This document shows positions 1 to 5,209 of a stretch of DNA of 5,209 bases, one piece after another. The notes beneath the pieces are model-generated. The model saw only the letters and a program-made list of their open reading frames with translations, ran no database searches and had not been told where the DNA came from. Position numbers and translations under genes: made by a program. Position 1 is the stretch's first letter. The number at the start of each line of letters is the position of its first letter. Source of the DNA: an uncultured Rikenella sp. (GTDB lineage: Bacteria > Bacteroidota > Bacteroidia > Bacteroidales > Rikenellaceae); the NCBI RefSeq assembly GCF_910579375.1, contig NZ_CAJTUJ010000129.1:1-5209 (forward strand), in the 5' to 3' direction.

Positions 1-23
1 GCCATCAAACTTGTTTGAATGGC
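1..23. repeat. Imperfect hairpin with TTCAAAC-type arms
   Basis: Arms GCCAT (1-5) and CAAAC (6-10) pair with GTTTG (13-17) and ATGGC (19-23), leaving an unpaired A at 18 and a two-base centre. The CAAAC/GTTTGAAT core resembles the stronger hairpin at 5171-5197. Together with the repeat at 50-87 it gives the left end the same order of elements as the right end, read on the opposite strand. The window begins at this hairpin, so it may be incomplete. Function unknown. Confidence 0.5.
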
Positions 24-49
24 CGAGGTGCCAGGAGGAAGGCGTAGCC

Positions 50-87
50 AAACTTTAGACGGATGCTGACGCATCCTCAAGCTGCCG
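50..87 (-). repeat. Left copy of a 38-base inverted repeat with internal hairpin
   Basis: The reverse complement of these 38 bases matches 5052-5089 at 36 positions, so the two copies form an inverted pair about 5 kb apart. Inside is a perfect 6-bp stem, GGATGC (61-66) and GCATCC (71-76), with a TGAC loop. The two differences between copies fall outside the stem: one in the loop and one in the flank next to the CTCAAGCTG segment. This stem conservation suggests a structured intergenic element, of the REP or small MITE kind, rather than chance. Neither copy encodes a protein. Copy number in the genome cannot be seen here. Confidence 0.8.
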
Positions 88-168
88 GCGGCCATAATCT
101 CGGTGCGCGGGCCACACTTAGTAAAGCAGAGACAACCCTAACAAAACACCCAACGGGTACGTGGACGG

Positions 169-185
169 GCGAAACTGCGTTTCGC
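169..185. repeat. Perfect 7-bp hairpin GCGAAAC/GTTTCGC
   Basis: GCGAAAC (169-175) and GTTTCGC (179-185) pair perfectly around a TGC triloop. No T tract follows, so it does not look like an intrinsic terminator. The word GTTTCGC also occurs in the loop and 3' arm of the hairpin at 5171-5197, which may mean the two belong to one family of intergenic structures. Function unknown. Confidence 0.45.
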
Positions 186-304
186 TGCGGCAGCCTCTAC
201 CCCAAAAACGCACGACCGCCTCGACCCAAAAACCGACACCGCACCCGCCGTGGCACAATTTCTGCTCAAAACCCTGTACCTATATCACCTAATCCGTCAC
301 ACCC

Positions 305-892
305 ATGAAAACCAGATCATTCTTTCCGACCCTGCTGCTCGGACTCCTGTTCGTGCTACTCGTGCTGCCCCACGCCCTGCCCGCCTCCGCAGGCCGAAAC
401 AACGACCGAAAAACCCGGCGAGCCGAACAAGCCGCCGCCACCGCCCGCTCCGTAGACTCCATCCTCCGCAGCGAACGGTTCCTCTTCGTCCCCAACCGCG
501 TCGTCACCCAAATCACAGGCATCCCCTACGCCAACCTCAACACCTACTACGAAGTCGCCGTCACCCCCGACAGCCTCGTGTGCAGCCTCCCCTACTACGG
601 CTACGTCTACAACACCATCTACAACCCCGACCGGTCGCCCTTCTTCTTCACCGCTCCCGACCCCGCCATCCGCGTGGAGAACCTCCCCGCCGGGAAACAG
701 AAAGGATGGATCGTCATCGGCGCCCATGAACGCTCCAACCACCGCAGCTACATCCTCACCTTCGAAATCTTCGACACCGGCGAGACCTCGCTCACCATCC
801 AGGGCTCCGACACCCAGCACCTCCAGTTCCTCGGCACCCTGCAACCCCTGCCGGCCGGAGAACCCGCCGCCAACCGGCCCGAAATCCGGTAG
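305..892 (+). CDS. Exported DUF4251 domain protein
   Basis: The 195-residue product starts with a clear signal peptide: K2 and R4, a hydrophobic core at about 9-21, then a likely signal peptidase I site after A29 (ASA before G30). There is no lipobox cysteine, so it is probably periplasmic rather than a lipoprotein. Residues about 45-183 match the pattern I know for DUF4251 (PF14059), a Bacteroidetes family: an N-terminal helix (SVDSILRSERFLFVPNRV), then beta-rich segments with NTYYEVAVTPDSLVCSLPYYG, and the closing LTIQGSDTQHLQFLGTLQPL. The family has no established function, and I see no catalytic motif. It stands alone; the next gene is 117 bases away with its own promoter element, so it is probably not part of the downstream operon. 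Third codon positions are dominated by C, giving a plus strand with far more C than G, opposite to cdsA in the same orientation. The start ATG at 305 is the one that gives the intact signal peptide. Confidence 0.85.
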   Translation: MKTRSFFPTLLLGLLFVLLVLPHALPASAGRNNDRKTRRAEQAAATARSVDSILRSERFLFVPNRVVTQITGIPYANLNTYYEVAVTPDSLVCSLPYYGYVYNTIYNPDRSPFFFTAPDPAIRVENLPAGKQKGWIVIGAHERSNHRSYILTFEIFDTGETSLTIQGSDTQHLQFLGTLQPLPAGEPAANRPEIR

Positions 893-936
893 CGCCCGCA
901 CTCCGCTCGAAAAAAACACGAAAGAAAAAAATTACT

Positions 937-944
937 TACCTTTG
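937..944 (+). promoter_or_regulatory. Bacteroidetes-type -7 promoter element ahead of rsfS
   Basis: TACCTTTG is a perfect match to the TAnnTTTG -7 consensus of the Bacteroidetes housekeeping sigma factor. It lies just downstream of an A-rich tract (911-931) and about 65 bases before the rsfS ATG, predicting a transcript start near 948-952. No TTTG -33 element is visible at the expected spacing; the A-rich tract takes that place. The position also argues against the GTG at 956 as the rsfS start, since that would leave almost no leader. Confidence 0.6.
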
Positions 945-1009
945 TTTCCTGCAAAGTGTCCGAAATCGGGCCCCCTCGACCGCGGGAGACCGCAACCCCA
1001 TCGAAACGA

Positions 1010-1372
1010 ATGAACGAAAATACCCAAACCCTCCTCCGCACCATCGTCCATGCCATGCAGGACAAGAAAGCCGACCGGATCGTCAGCCTCGACCTCACCG
1101 CGCTGGACGGAGCCGTCTGCGACGCCTTCGTGATCTGTCAGGCCGAATCCACCACCCAGGTCGCCGCTATCACCGCGGGAGTCGAAGAGCTCACCCTCCG
1201 GGAGATCGGCGAAAAACCCTACCGGATACAGGGGCTCGACAATGCGCTGTGGGTGGCCATGGACTACGGGAACGTCATGGTACACATCTTCCAAAGCGAG
1301 ATGCGCGACTTCTACCGCCTCGAAGAGCTCTGGGCCGACGGAGAACTGACCCGGTACGAAGACCAGTATTAA
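1010..1372 (+). CDS. rsfS: Ribosomal silencing factor RsfS
   Basis: The product is 120 residues, normal for the RsfS/Iojap/YbeB family. In the family it binds ribosomal protein uL14 on the 50S subunit and blocks joining to 30S, damping translation during starvation or stationary phase. Visible hallmarks are ADRIVSLDLTAL (21-32), CDAFVICQAESTTQVAAIT (37-55), the core WVAMDYGNVMVHIF (81-94) and the C-terminal R99 with FYRLEELW (101-108). The frame can be extended upstream to a GTG at 956, but the extra 18 residues (Pro/Arg-rich) are not family-like and would begin within a few bases of the predicted transcript start, so the ATG at 1010 is chosen. No Shine-Dalgarno sequence is present, as is common in this phylum. 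It is the first gene of the cluster, 70 bases ahead of ftsH, an association widely seen in Bacteroidetes. Confidence 0.95.
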   Translation: MNENTQTLLRTIVHAMQDKKADRIVSLDLTALDGAVCDAFVICQAESTTQVAAITAGVEELTLREIGEKPYRIQGLDNALWVAMDYGNVMVHIFQSEMRDFYRLEELWADGELTRYEDQY

Positions 1373-1414
1373 AAGATACGAAGCATACTAACCGCACACA
1401 AAAAACGCATATCC

Positions 1415-1431
1415 GTGCCCGCTTGCGGCAC
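1415..1431. other. Small hairpin in the rsfS-ftsH gap
   Basis: GTGC (1415-1418) pairs with GCAC (1428-1431), and CGC (1420-1422) pairs with GCG (1425-1427), with C1419 bulged. The structure lies 11 bases before the ftsH ATG and could affect its translation, but it is weak and followed by no T tract. The gap (1373-1442) shows no TAnnTTTG element, so ftsH is probably read from the rsfS promoter. Confidence 0.25.
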
Positions 1432-1442
1432 ACCTCTGATAT

Positions 1443-3470
1443 ATGGCAAACGAAAAACGGAATACCTTGCGCCCCAGATTCAATATCTATTGGATGTGGG
1501 GCATTATTATAGCCGTCATTCTCGGCTGGGCCTACTTCGGCGAGAGCGGACGGCAGAGTCGGATCAGCTGGGATGCCCTGCGCGACACCCTGATGCCGAG
1601 CGGAGACCTGCAACGCGTGCAGATCGTCAATCGCGAAGTGGCCGAAGTGTGGCTCCGGCCGGGCACAGTGGCGAAATACAAAGCACAGGAGCGTTATAAA
1701 TACATTCCGACCAAAGGGCCGCAATTCTACTTCAACATCGGCTCGCTCGAAAAGTTCGAGAATGACTACCAGGCGGCGCGGGACAGCATCAACCGCAGGA
1801 CGATCGGCGGGACGGCTGCGGGACGGGAACAGGGCGAGGTTCCGGGGCTCACGTTCGAGAACGACAACTCCGGATGGGGGACGCTGTTCTGGCAGGCCTT
1901 GCCGTTTATCGCCATCGTCGTCTTCTGGATCATCCTGATGCGGCGGATGTCGGGCGGCGCGGGAGGCGGAGGCGGCGCCGGCGGCGTGTTCAGCGTGGGG
2001 AAGGCAAAAGCGAGACTTTTCGACAAGGACAACGACCAGAAAGTCACTTTCAAAGATGTGGCGGGGCTCGAAGAGGTGAAGATCCAAGTGATGGAGGTGG
2101 TCGACTTCCTCCGGAATCCGGGGAAATACAGCGAACTCGGCGGGAAGATTCCGAAGGGTGCTCTGCTCGTGGGGCCTCCGGGGACGGGTAAGACCTTGTT
2201 GGCCAAGGCGGTGGCCGGGGAGGCTAATGTGCCGTTCTTCTCGATCAGCGGTTCCGATTTTGTTGAGATGTTTGTGGGGGTGGGGGCATCGCGCGTGCGC
2301 GACCTCTTCAAGCAGGCGAAAGAGAAGGCGCCGTGTATCGTCTTTATCGACGAAATCGACGCCATCGGACGGGCCCGGTCGAAAAACAGCGGGTGGTCGT
2401 CGAACGACGAGCGGGAAAATACCCTCAACCAGCTGCTGACCGAGATGGACGGGTTCGGAACCAATGCGGGGGTCATCATTCTGGCTGCCACGAATCGTGC
2501 GGATATTCTGGACAAGGCTTTGCTGCGGGCGGGGCGGTTCGACCGGCAGATCGAGGTCGGACTGCCGGACATCAAGGAGCGGGCCGAGATCTTCGCCGTC
2601 CACCTCAAGAAGCTGAAACTCGATCCGGACTTGGACACCGACTTCCTCGCACGGCAGACACCGGGCTTCTCGGGAGCCGATATTGCGAATGTTTGCAACG
2701 AGGCGGCGTTGATCGCGGCCCGGAAAAACAAGAAACAGGTCGAACGGCAGGACTTTATGGACGCCGTGGATCGGATTATCGGCGGTCTGGAGCGGAAAAA
2801 CAAAATCCTCACCGACGTGGAACGGCGGGCGATCGCTTACCACGAGGCGGGGCACGCTACGGTCAGCTGGATGCTCAAATGGGCCGATCCGCTGCTGAAA
2901 GTGACCATTATCCCGCGCGGAAAGGCTTTGGGAGCGGCGTGGTACCTGCCGGACGAACGGCAGATCACCACACGCGAACAGATGACCCACGAGATCGCGT
3001 CGCTGCTCGGCGGGCGGGCTTCGGAGGAACTTACCTTCGGGGAGATATCGTCGGGGGCGTTGAGTGACCTGGAGCGGGCGACGAAGCAGGCATATGCGAT
3101 GGTGGCCTACTACGGGATGAGCCGGGCGGTGGGACACCGGAGTTTTTACGACAGCACGGGGCAGAGCGAAATGGCTTTCGGGAAGCCGTACAGCGAGGAG
3201 ACCGCCCGGTTGATCGACGACGAAGTCAACACCCTGCTCAAAGAGTGCTACCAACTGGCCAAACAAGTGCTCTGGGAACAGCGCGAAGGGCTTCGGCAGC
3301 TGGCAGAGTTGCTGTTGGAACGTGAAGTGATTTTTACGGAGGACTTGGAGCGGATTTTCGGCAAACGGCAGGAGGGGGCGCGCAATCCGTTGGACTCGGT
3401 GCAGCCCGCAGCTACCGAAGCGGACAAAACGGAGGCTAAAACGGAGGAGGGCTCGGCGAATGAAAGCTAA
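1443..3470 (+). CDS. ftsH: ATP-dependent zinc metalloprotease FtsH
   Basis: This 675-residue protein is a membrane-anchored hexameric AAA+ protease that extracts and degrades misassembled membrane proteins and selected soluble regulators. Domains in order: TM1 at about 15-32, a periplasmic FtsH_ext domain (about 33-146), TM2 at about 148-166, a Gly-rich linker (170-181), the AAA+ module and the M41 peptidase. Key residues are visible: Walker A GPPGTGKT (244-251), Walker B FIDE (301-304), the pore loop FVG (277-279), and the second region of homology with N351, R362 and R365. The zinc site is HEAGH (467-471), with D542 in SGALSDLERAT as the probable third ligand. All catalytic residues are intact. 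The tail after about 641 is charged and low in complexity, probably disordered. The start is fixed: an in-frame TGA lies at 1437-1439, two codons before the ATG. The gene overlaps cdsA by 11 bases, suggesting translational coupling. In E. coli FtsH controls LpxC and so the lipid/LPS balance; whether it does so here is unknown. Confidence 0.98.
   Translation: MANEKRNTLRPRFNIYWMWGIIIAVILGWAYFGESGRQSRISWDALRDTLMPSGDLQRVQIVNREVAEVWLRPGTVAKYKAQERYKYIPTKGPQFYFNIGSLEKFENDYQAARDSINRRTIGGTAAGREQGEVPGLTFENDNSGWGTLFWQALPFIAIVVFWIILMRRMSGGAGGGGGAGGVFSVGKAKARLFDKDNDQKVTFKDVAGLEEVKIQVMEVVDFLRNPGKYSELGGKIPKGALLVGPPGTGKTLLAKAVAGEANVPFFSISGSDFVEMFVGVGASRVRDLFKQAKEKAPCIVFIDEIDAIGRARSKNSGWSSNDERENTLNQLLTEMDGFGTNAGVIILAATNRADILDKALLRAGRFDRQIEVGLPDIKERAEIFAVHLKKLKLDPDLDTDFLARQTPGFSGADIANVCNEAALIAARKNKKQVERQDFMDAVDRIIGGLERKNKILTDVERRAIAYHEAGHATVSWMLKWADPLLKVTIIPRGKALGAAWYLPDERQITTREQMTHEIASLLGGRASEELTFGEISSGALSDLERATKQAYAMVAYYGMSRAVGHRSFYDSTGQSEMAFGKPYSEETARLIDDEVNTLLKECYQLAKQVLWEQREGLRQLAELLLEREVIFTEDLERIFGKRQEGARNPLDSVQPAATEADKTEAKTEEGSANES
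3445..3450 (+). promoter_or_regulatory. Strong Shine-Dalgarno-like site for cdsA
   Basis: AGGAGG ends nine bases before the cdsA ATG at 3460, inside the last codons of ftsH (Thr-Glu-Glu-Gly region). The other cluster genes have no such site. It supports the ATG at 3460 as the cdsA start and fits re-initiation after ftsH, whose stop lies at 3468-3470. It may also be a by-product of the Glu-rich FtsH tail. Confidence 0.45.
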
Positions 3471-4206
3471 GTCTCTGATCACACGCACCGTGAGCGGAAT
3501 CGTTCTCGTTCTGGTGATGGTGGGCCTGACGCTGGCGTGGTACGATCCGGAGACGGAGCGACCGGGAGGAACGTTCTACCTGCTGTGGACGACACTCGGG
3601 GGGCTTACTTTGTGGGAATACTACCGCCTGCTCGCCCAAAACCGGGGCGTTCTCGGCGAGCGGCGGGGGAGATGGACGGTGTGGGGCGGATTGTACATCG
3701 CGCAGGCTTTCGTCCTGATCCAGCTCTTGAACCCGATGCTGGTGGTGACGCTGATGACCGTCGTGTGGCTTTCGGACACGGGGGCTTATCTGGTGGGGAG
3801 CGCGGTGGGGCGGCATAAGATGGCGCCGGTGATCTCGCCCAAAAAGACGTGGGAGGGGTTTGCGGGAGGGATTCTTTTTGCGGTGGGGACGGCTTTGGTG
3901 TGGTACGCGCTCTATTGGAGTCCGGAGACGGGGGCGCTGTATGCCGACCAGCGGAACTTGTTCGGGACGGCGGGCGTGGAGAATCCGCTGTGGCTCAGGT
4001 TAGCTTGGTTCGGCTTCGGCCTCATCATTGCCCTGGCAGCGACGGGAGGCGACCTGATCGAATCGAAATTCAAACGCGTGATCGGAGTCAAGGACTCAGG
4101 AAATATCATTCCGGGACACGGCGGCCTGCTGGATCGGTTCGACGCCTTGTTGCTGGCGGTGCCGGCGGCGTGGGTCTACATCCTGCTGACCGGATTGATC
4201 GAATAG
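3460..4206 (+). CDS. cdsA: Phosphatidate cytidylyltransferase (CDP-diglyceride synthase)
   Basis: CdsA is an integral inner-membrane enzyme that converts phosphatidic acid and CTP to CDP-diacylglycerol and pyrophosphate, the branch point for all phospholipids. The C-terminal signature is complete: S202, K205, R206, K211, D212, then PGHGG (218-222) and DRFD (225-228). D198 in TGGDLIES and the earlier WLSDTGAY (103-110) and SPKKTWEG (126-133) motifs are also present, so activity is expected. Hydrophobic stretches lie near 10-27, 38-58, 75-90, 92-104, 134-152, 181-197 and 229-246. At 248 residues it is shorter than the usual 265-285; the shortage is between the second hydrophobic stretch and WLSDTGAY, not at the ends. 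It overlaps ftsH by 11 bases and has an AGGAGG site. The plus strand is strongly G-rich here (for example 3781-3900). It supplies the precursor for the pathway ended by the next gene. Confidence 0.96.
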   Translation: MKAKSLITRTVSGIVLVLVMVGLTLAWYDPETERPGGTFYLLWTTLGGLTLWEYYRLLAQNRGVLGERRGRWTVWGGLYIAQAFVLIQLLNPMLVVTLMTVVWLSDTGAYLVGSAVGRHKMAPVISPKKTWEGFAGGILFAVGTALVWYALYWSPETGALYADQRNLFGTAGVENPLWLRLAWFGFGLIIALAATGGDLIESKFKRVIGVKDSGNIIPGHGGLLDRFDALLLAVPAAWVYILLTGLIE

Positions 4207-4268
4207 GATGAATCAGAGGGGATAGGGCCCAGCCAGAAACGATACGGAAACGACTATAATCGAACCAG

Positions 4269-4946
4269 ATGCGCAAATATTTACACCGGGAAGGACGACG
4301 GATCATCACGACCAGTATTCTTATCGCTCTCGTAGCGGCACTTGCGGCGGTGCGTTTTCTCCCGCTCTGGCTGAGCGGGACGATTGTCTTTTTCATGCTG
4401 TTGAAAGTGCTTTTCGTGTGCCGATTTTTCCGGATTCCGGTGCGTCGGGCGGCGTTGGACTGCACGGACGACGCCTGTGTGGTGGCACCGGCTGACGGCC
4501 GCGTGGTGGCGATCGAAGAGGTATTCGAAGAGGAGATCCTCTCCGAGCCGCGGATCCAGGTCTCGATCTTCATGTCGATCTGGAACATCCACATCAACTG
4601 GTATCCGGTGAACGGCATCATCGATTACTTCCGGTACCATCCGGGACGTTTTCTGGTGGCCTGGCATCCGAAATCCTCGACCGACAACGAACGGACGACC
4701 ACCGTGGTACGGACGGGGGGCGGTCATCGGGTTTTGTTTCGCCAGATCGCCGGTTTCGTTGCGCGGCGGATCGTGAGTTATTCCTGCGTGGGCGGGACGG
4801 CGCAGCGGGGACGCGAGTGCGGCTTTATCAAATTCGGTTCCCGGGTCGACATTTTGTTACCGGTCGGGAGTGAGATTTGCGTGAAATTGGACGAGAAGAC
4901 CACGGGGATGCGCACCGTGATCGCACGCCTGCCGGAAAACGCATAA
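4269..4946 (+). CDS. psd: Phosphatidylserine decarboxylase proenzyme, short bacterial type
   Basis: The 225-residue product belongs to the short PSD class common in Bacteroidetes. It decarboxylates phosphatidylserine to phosphatidylethanolamine at the inner membrane. The proenzyme cuts itself between G190 and S191 in IKFGSRVD, turning the serine into the pyruvoyl group and giving a large beta and a small (about 35-residue) alpha chain. D76 in APADGRV and H108 in NIHINWYPVNG are the likely partners of the self-cleavage triad. QIAGFVARRIV (159-169) is a further family block. Two hydrophobic segments at about 13-29 and 33-50 anchor the N-terminus. An in-frame TAA at 4257-4259 leaves the ATG at 4269 as the only reasonable start; no Shine-Dalgarno is seen. 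The gap from cdsA is 62 bases with no TAnnTTTG element, so co-transcription is likely. PssA, which makes its substrate, is not in the window, although it is often next to psd. Confidence 0.96.
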   Translation: MRKYLHREGRRIITTSILIALVAALAAVRFLPLWLSGTIVFFMLLKVLFVCRFFRIPVRRAALDCTDDACVVAPADGRVVAIEEVFEEEILSEPRIQVSIFMSIWNIHINWYPVNGIIDYFRYHPGRFLVAWHPKSSTDNERTTTVVRTGGGHRVLFRQIAGFVARRIVSYSCVGGTAQRGRECGFIKFGSRVDILLPVGSEICVKLDEKTTGMRTVIARLPENA

Positions 4947-4981
4947 AGACAGCTGATTAAGGTCGATACGGCCCATTCCGA

Positions 4982-4995
4982 GTGCCGGAAGGCAC
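4982..4995. other. GNRA-loop hairpin downstream of psd
   Basis: GTGCC (4982-4986) and GGCAC (4991-4995) form a perfect 5-bp stem closed by GGAA, a GNRA-type tetraloop. It sits 36 bases after the psd stop codon. There is no T tract after it, so it is not a standard intrinsic terminator; it could protect or end the mRNA, or be chance. Confidence 0.3.
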
Positions 4996-5051
4996 CGCCC
5001 GCCCGATGTAAAGACGGTCTGCCCGGCCTTGCGGATAAAGGGTTAGGCTGT

Positions 5052-5089
5052 CGGCAGCTGGAGGATGCGTTAGCATCCGTCTAAAGTTT
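5052..5089 (+). repeat. Right copy of the 38-base inverted repeat
   Basis: This copy matches the reverse complement of 50-87 at 36 of 38 positions. It holds a perfect stem GGATGC (5063-5068) and GCATCC (5073-5078) with loop GTTA. Six T residues (5087-5092) begin eight bases after the stem, so on the plus strand it could act as a weak terminator for the psd transcript. The left copy lacks such a T run and lies upstream of a gene, so termination is unlikely to be the general role of the element. Confidence 0.8.
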
Positions 5090-5094
5090 TTTCG

Positions 5095-5118
5095 GTTCCT
5101 TTTGTTCACAAAAGGAAC
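5095..5118. repeat. Perfect 10-bp hairpin downstream of the repeat
   Basis: GTTCCTTTTG (5095-5104) pairs perfectly with CAAAAGGAAC (5109-5118) around a TTCA loop. It follows the 38-base repeat directly. The sequence after the 3' arm (AGTTCTATCC) is not T-rich, so it does not read as a normal intrinsic terminator on the plus strand. It is probably another module of the composite intergenic repeat. The left end shows only a degenerate counterpart (TTCCTCCTGGCAC on the minus strand, about 27-39). Confidence 0.7.
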
Positions 5119-5163
5119 AGTTCTATCCGGGACAATGCCCATCCGCGCGCGATTGCTGGAAAA

Positions 5164-5206
5164 GGAAATCATTCAAACGCGTGTTTCGCGTTTGAATAAG
5201 ATTTCC
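5164..5206. repeat. Long two-part hairpin at the right edge
   Basis: An 11-bp perfect inner stem, ATTCAAACGCG (5171-5181) with CGCGTTTGAAT (5187-5197), encloses a TGTTT loop. Outside it GGAAAT (5164-5169) pairs with ATTTCC (5201-5206) across a small internal loop (C5170 against AAG 5198-5200), giving 17 paired bases in total. It resembles the hairpin at 1-23 in its TTCAAAC/GTTTGAA core. No T tract follows. The region 4947-5209 holds no convincing gene; the minus-strand frame at 4957-5172 crosses these repeats and has no family-like features. Confidence 0.7.
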
Positions 5207-5209
5207 GCC

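Larger units (their letters stand above)
1..304. other. Gene-free upstream region with hairpins and a repeat copy
   Basis: No convincing gene is seen on either strand. The one forward open frame (63-308) has a composition unlike a protein, no recognisable domain, and runs through both the repeat at 50-87 and the hairpin at 169-185, so I treat it as chance. The region holds an imperfect hairpin at 1-23, the repeat at 50-87, and a hairpin at 169-185. From about 120 onward the plus strand is rich in A and C. I found no tRNA and no clear TAnnTTTG promoter for the DUF4251 gene that follows; TA-rich bases around 280-290 are the best AT patch but match no consensus. Confidence 0.6.

Noticed and set aside
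1..120. Possible tRNA near the left edge
   Set aside because: The stems present do not form a cloverleaf and no GTTCGA-type T loop is found.
63..308. Forward 81-codon open frame in the upstream region
   Set aside because: It runs through the repeat and a hairpin, is Pro/Arg/Thr-rich with no domain, and overlaps the DUF4251 start.
956..1009. GTG start extending rsfS by 18 residues
   Set aside because: The extension is not family-like and would begin within a few bases of the predicted transcript start.
1275..3488. Minus-strand 737-codon open frame opposite ftsH
   Set aside because: It is a long shadow of ftsH caused by GC-rich codons; its protein is Arg/Pro/His-rich without a family, while the plus strand encodes a complete FtsH.
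4255..4260. TATAAT ahead of psd as a promoter -10
   Set aside because: Bacteroidetes housekeeping promoters use TAnnTTTG, and this site ends eight bases before the ATG, leaving almost no room for a leader.
5063..5092. GGATGC hairpin plus six T residues as a definite intrinsic terminator
   Set aside because: The T run starts eight bases after the stem, and the left copy of the element has no T run and lies where no transcript would need to end. Kept only as a possibility.
4957..5172. Minus-strand 71-codon open frame after psd
   Set aside because: It is made mostly of the repeat and hairpin sequence and has no recognisable domain.
171..5197. CRISPR array or tandem repeats
   Set aside because: The repeated words are isolated inverted pairs, not regularly spaced direct repeats.

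Overview
The window looks like chromosomal DNA from a Bacteroidales member, most likely Alistipes or another Rikenellaceae. The evidence is the high GC content (clearly above 50%), a DUF4251 lipoprotein/exported-type gene, the rsfS-ftsH-cdsA-psd gene order, a perfect Bacteroidetes-type TAnnTTTG promoter element, poor Shine-Dalgarno sites in front of most genes, and Bacteroidetes-specific wording in FtsH (LLRAGRFDR, ALGAAWYLP) and Psd (SIFMSIWNIHINWYP). The genus is an inference; the phylum is well supported.

Layout: positions 1-304 hold no convincing gene. They contain hairpin-forming sequence and one copy of a repeat (50-87). A single exported DUF4251 protein follows (305-892). After an A-rich gap with a promoter element (937-944) comes a co-directional housekeeping cluster: rsfS (1010-1372), ftsH (1443-3470), cdsA (3460-4206, overlapping ftsH by 11 bases) and psd (4269-4946). 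Positions 4947-5209 carry no gene. They hold a second, inverted copy of the 5' repeat (5052-5089, 36 of 38 bases identical) and two further strong hairpins.

The cluster joins ribosome control (RsfS silences ribosomes by binding uL14), membrane-protein quality control (FtsH, an AAA+ zinc protease) and phosphatidylethanolamine synthesis (CdsA makes CDP-diacylglycerol, Psd decarboxylates phosphatidylserine). The intervening enzyme PssA is not in the window. One promoter ahead of rsfS and short or overlapping gaps suggest a single transcript ending after psd.

I see no new enzymatic system here. The parts worth a second look are the pair of inverted, hairpin-bearing intergenic repeats that bracket the whole gene block, a strong change of GC skew between the DUF4251 gene and the cdsA end of the cluster even though all genes point the same way, and an unusually compact CdsA.
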